Below are positions 6,330 to 7,868 of a DNA stretch of 7,868 nucleotides, piece by piece. Made by a program: the position numbers and the translations under genes. The notes below the pieces were generated by a model. That model ran no database searches and was not told where the DNA came from. It saw only the letters and a program-made list of their open reading frames with translations. Source of the stretch: a bacterium (GTDB lineage: Bacteria > SZUA-79 > Acidulodesulfobacterales > Acidulodesulfobacteraceae); contig JAJYZM010000039.1 of the NCBI GenBank assembly GCA_021799935.1, positions 1-7,868 of the forward strand, given 5' to 3'. Within the stretch, counting starts at the first letter, position 1; each line of letters begins with the position of its first letter.

Positions 6330-6335
6330 AGAGGG
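6330..6335 (+). promoter_or_regulatory. Strong Shine-Dalgarno before the Ig-repeat gene
   Basis: AGAGGG ends nine bases before the ATG at 6345. It is the best ribosome binding site in the window, while several neighbouring genes have none, which suggests efficient translation of the secreted protein and fixes its start. Confidence 0.7.
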
Positions 6336-6344
6336 AACCCAATT

Positions 6345-7442
6345 ATGAATTTAAATGCAAGAAAAGCAGTAATTTACCGTATTGCCCTGTTTTTATTTTT
6401 TATTTCGATTTTATCGGCTGCCGCAGGGGCGAATGCATTTACCACTATAACTATTCTCCCCGGAAAACTTAATAATTTCAGAATAAACGTTCCCGGTACG
6501 GTGTCGGCAGGCAGCAAATTTACGGTTAAATTAGTGGCTTTAGACGATTACGGGAATGTTATCACCGATTTTGCAAATAAATACGAAGGGCTAAATATAG
6601 GCGTAAGCATCGGAAATAATAACTCTTCGGAACAGCTGGATATTCCCGCATCGGAATTTAAAAACGGAGCGGTTAATTTTGATTTATCGTATAAAAAGGC
6701 CGGAAATATTTCCGTTTCCGCTTCATTTGAAGGCGTTCAAAATATCAGTTCTTCTATATACGTCGCGGCCGGTCCCTTCCATAATCTAGAAATATCGGCT
6801 CCCTTAAAGGCAACGGCCGGCGAACCTTTCGGAGTTAAAGTTTATGCGGTTGACCAGTACGGCAATCCGATACGTTTTATGCCTAAACCTAACGGGGATA
6901 TAAAAGTTTATCTTACCGGAGATAATTTTAAAGTTCGTCCGAGAATTATACCGGCGAATTATATTAAAAACGGTTCGGGCAAATTCAGTTTTATTTCCGA
7001 CAGGGCCGGTTCGAGCCGGCTTAATTTTGAAGTGGATTATGACGGAAGAACCCATGTTTTTATCAGTAAAAATATCGATATTTATCCTTCTTATTTCAAT
7101 AAATTTCTTATATCCACGAATATTGCAAAAGTTCCGGCAGGAAAACCTTTTATAATCAAAATTGTTTCCGTAGATAAGTACGGAAATGTGATAAGCGACA
7201 TAAATAAAATGAAAGGGAAAGTTAAATTGGTTTTAATTTCCGAAAACGGTATAGAAAGAAGCAGCCTGTTCAGTTTTAAATCATTCAATAAAGGCATAGC
7301 TTTAGTAAAAACCGTATTTAACAGAGTCGGTACATTTTCTATTTATGCGAAGCCCGAAGGAATAAATTTCAAAAAACTTAAAGCGCTCTTGCCTAAAGTC
7401 AACCGGAAAATAAGAGCTAAGAGCCTTCTGCTGTATAAATAA
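6345..7442 (+). CDS. Secreted protein with three Ig-like (invasin/filamin-type) repeats
   Basis: The 365-residue protein has a clear signal peptide: Arg/Lys-containing start, hydrophobic core (about 11-26) and an ANA cleavage site after residue 31. The mature part holds three similar beta-rich units of about 103-107 residues. Each opens with Phe/Asn-Asn or Lys-hydrophobic, then Ala-Gly-x-x-Phe and a strand ending in an acidic residue plus YGN (DDYGN 67-71, DQYGN 170-174, DKYGN 277-281). This VxxxAxDxYGN pattern is typical of bacterial Ig-like domains of surface proteins and adhesins. The last 25 residues are strongly basic (KLKALLPKVNRKIRAK) and have no second membrane segment or LPXTG. It should be periplasmic, outer-membrane-associated or exported, with a structural or binding role; no catalytic motif is visible. 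Its nearness to the PilO-like/TPR gene hints at a joint envelope role. I do not recognise a named family member. Confidence 0.8.
   Translation: MNLNARKAVIYRIALFLFFISILSAAAGANAFTTITILPGKLNNFRINVPGTVSAGSKFTVKLVALDDYGNVITDFANKYEGLNIGVSIGNNNSSEQLDIPASEFKNGAVNFDLSYKKAGNISVSASFEGVQNISSSIYVAAGPFHNLEISAPLKATAGEPFGVKVYAVDQYGNPIRFMPKPNGDIKVYLTGDNFKVRPRIIPANYIKNGSGKFSFISDRAGSSRLNFEVDYDGRTHVFISKNIDIYPSYFNKFLISTNIAKVPAGKPFIIKIVSVDKYGNVISDINKMKGKVKLVLISENGIERSSLFSFKSFNKGIALVKTVFNRVGTFSIYAKPEGINFKKLKALLPKVNRKIRAKSLLLYK
6465..7358 (+). repeat. Three tandem Ig-like domain repeats within the secreted protein
   Basis: Units run at about 6465-6770, 6771-7085 and 7086-7358. They are aligned by AG-x-x-F followed about 11-12 residues later by an acidic residue and YGN. 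The YGN tyrosines are at residues 69, 172 and 279, spaced 103 and 107. Similarity is clear at protein level but not at DNA level, indicating old duplications. Confidence 0.75.
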
Positions 7443-7456
7443 TAAAAACCCGTACC

Positions 7457-7488
7457 TACTTTTTTATTTTAAAAAAAATAAAAAAGTA
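7457..7488. repeat. Perfect 14-bp A/T-rich inverted repeat after the Ig-repeat gene
   Basis: TACTTTTTTATTTT (7457-7470) and AAAATAAAAAAGTA (7475-7488) are exact reverse complements around a four-base AAAA centre. The stem is nearly all A-T and no U-tract follows, so it is a poor Rho-independent terminator. It lies just before a TATAAT box for the tRNA, so an operator or curved promoter element is equally possible. Confidence 0.6.
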
Positions 7489-7489
7489 T

Positions 7490-7495
7490 TATAAT
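7490..7495 (+). promoter_or_regulatory. Consensus -10 box for the tRNA-Cys gene
   Basis: A perfect TATAAT lies 24 bases before the first tRNA base, so transcription would begin near 7502. The -35 position falls inside the A/T inverted repeat and shows no good TTGACA match. Confidence 0.45.
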
Positions 7496-7519
7496 GAATA
7501 ATTAATCCGTAATATTTAA

Positions 7520-7594
7520 GGCGGCATAGCCAAGCGGTAAGGCAGAGGTCTGCAAAACCTCTATACCTCGGTTCAATTCCGAGTGCCGCCTCCA
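7520..7594 (+). tRNA. tRNA-Cys (anticodon GCA)
   Basis: All arms fold. The acceptor GGCGGCA (7520-7526) pairs with TGCCGCC (7584-7590). The D-stem GCC/GGC encloses AAGCGGTAA. The anticodon stem GAGGT/ACCTC encloses CTGCAAA, with GCA at 7552-7554. The variable loop is short (TATAC), and the T-arm CTCGG/CCGAG encloses TTCAATT. The discriminator base is T7591, the U73 that cysteinyl-tRNA synthetase recognises, and CCA is encoded at 7592-7594. It stands alone, between a surface-protein gene and a redox gene. Confidence 0.97.
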
Positions 7595-7650
7595 TCATTA
7601 ATATATCTGATTTATATTTATTTTTATATTTTGCGAGGTATTAAATAATT

Positions 7651-7868
7651 ATGTATGAAATCGTCGGTAAAAAAAATCTTGGCGAAGGTATAAATTTATA
7701 TAATATATCTGCTCCGGATGTTGCATTAAAAGCGCAACCCGGCCAGTTTATAATTTTAAGGGTTAATAAAAACGGGGAAAGAGTCCCTATTACCATAGCA
7801 AATTCCGATAAAAACGATAAAACGGTTACAATACTGGTTCAAACGCTCGGAAAAACAACGCATTTGCT
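7651..7868 (+). CDS. N-terminal part of a ferredoxin-NADP reductase / sulfide dehydrogenase-like FAD subunit (NfnA/SudB type; 3' end outside window)
   Basis: The first 72 codons are visible. The fragment opens with MYEIVGKKNLGEGINLYNIS, then a PGQFIILRVNKNGERVPITI segment (30-49) in which R44-x-P-x-T is the FAD-binding signature of ferredoxin reductase-like proteins. TVTILVQTLGKTTHL ends the visible part and matches the VxxxGxxT/S-xx-L step of the FAD domain in NfnA, SudB and the DHODH-type electron-transfer subunits. Such proteins pass electrons between NAD(P)H and Fe-S or flavin partners, often with an NfnB/GltD-like subunit encoded next door, in the cytoplasm. GAGG at 7635-7638 lies 12 bases before the ATG, a somewhat long spacing. 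Which subfamily it belongs to depends on the part beyond the window: a C-terminal 2Fe-2S cysteine cluster and a neighbouring large subunit would be expected. Confidence 0.75.
   Translation, partial: MYEIVGKKNLGEGINLYNISAPDVALKAQPGQFIILRVNKNGERVPITIANSDKNDKTVTILVQTLGKTTHL

Noticed and set aside
7005..7020. GCCGG / CCGGC hairpin.
   Set aside because: It is inside the Ig-repeat coding sequence with no associated U-tract or promoter, and looks incidental.
1..7868. CRISPR array, insertion sequence, integrase or phage defence system.
   Set aside because: No direct repeats with regular spacers, no transposase or integrase motifs and no defence-type domains were seen; the tRNA is intact with no duplicated 3' end in the window.

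Overview
The window is AT-rich, with many ATA and AAA codons and poly-A/T tracts. It carries about ten protein genes, two of them cut by the window edges, and one tRNA. Gene content suggests a free-living, Gram-negative-type bacterium, probably anaerobic: a futalosine-route menaquinone enzyme (MqnA), a SurA-type periplasmic chaperone domain, a PilO-like membrane protein, a queuosine enzyme (QueD) and the start of an NfnA/SudB-like flavin reductase subunit. A deltaproteobacterial (Desulfobacterota-like) lineage fits this mix, but that is inference from gene content and base composition only.

Layout. Positions 2-196 hold the C-terminal end of a probable alkaline-phosphatase-superfamily protein. 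A compact plus-strand cluster follows: a GalT/ADP-glucose-phosphorylase-like nucleotidylyltransferase, a HAD phosphatase of the phosphoglycolate phosphatase type, and mqnA. The junctions overlap, so these three are very probably co-transcribed and translationally coupled. A PhoR-like sensor histidine kinase runs on the minus strand (2843-4096) and overlaps the end of mqnA tail to tail. Divergent from it, a SurA N-domain protein without a PPIase domain overlaps queD. Next come a single-pass membrane protein joining a PilO-like part to C-terminal TPRs, and a secreted protein with three Ig-like repeats. The right end holds tRNA-Cys(GCA), preceded by a TATAAT box and an A/T palindrome, and the first 72 codons of a ferredoxin-NADP reductase-like FAD subunit.

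How the genes work together. galT, HAD and mqnA share transcription rather than an obvious pathway. The SurA-like, PilO/TPR and Ig-repeat proteins all face the periplasm or cell surface and could serve envelope or pilus/adhesin assembly, though only proximity supports this.

Most unusual points. The HAD gene has no ATG, GTG or TTG start that keeps its catalytic DLDGT motif. It must use a rare start (an ATT with a well-placed Shine-Dalgarno) or be reached by a -1 frameshift at a perfect T TTT TTA slippery heptamer at the end of galT. The nucleotidylyltransferase carries an HSHSQ active site that points away from classical GalT. The PilO-like/TPR protein and the triple-Ig secreted protein form an undescribed-looking surface pair. 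I see no defence system, CRISPR array, insertion sequence or integrase.
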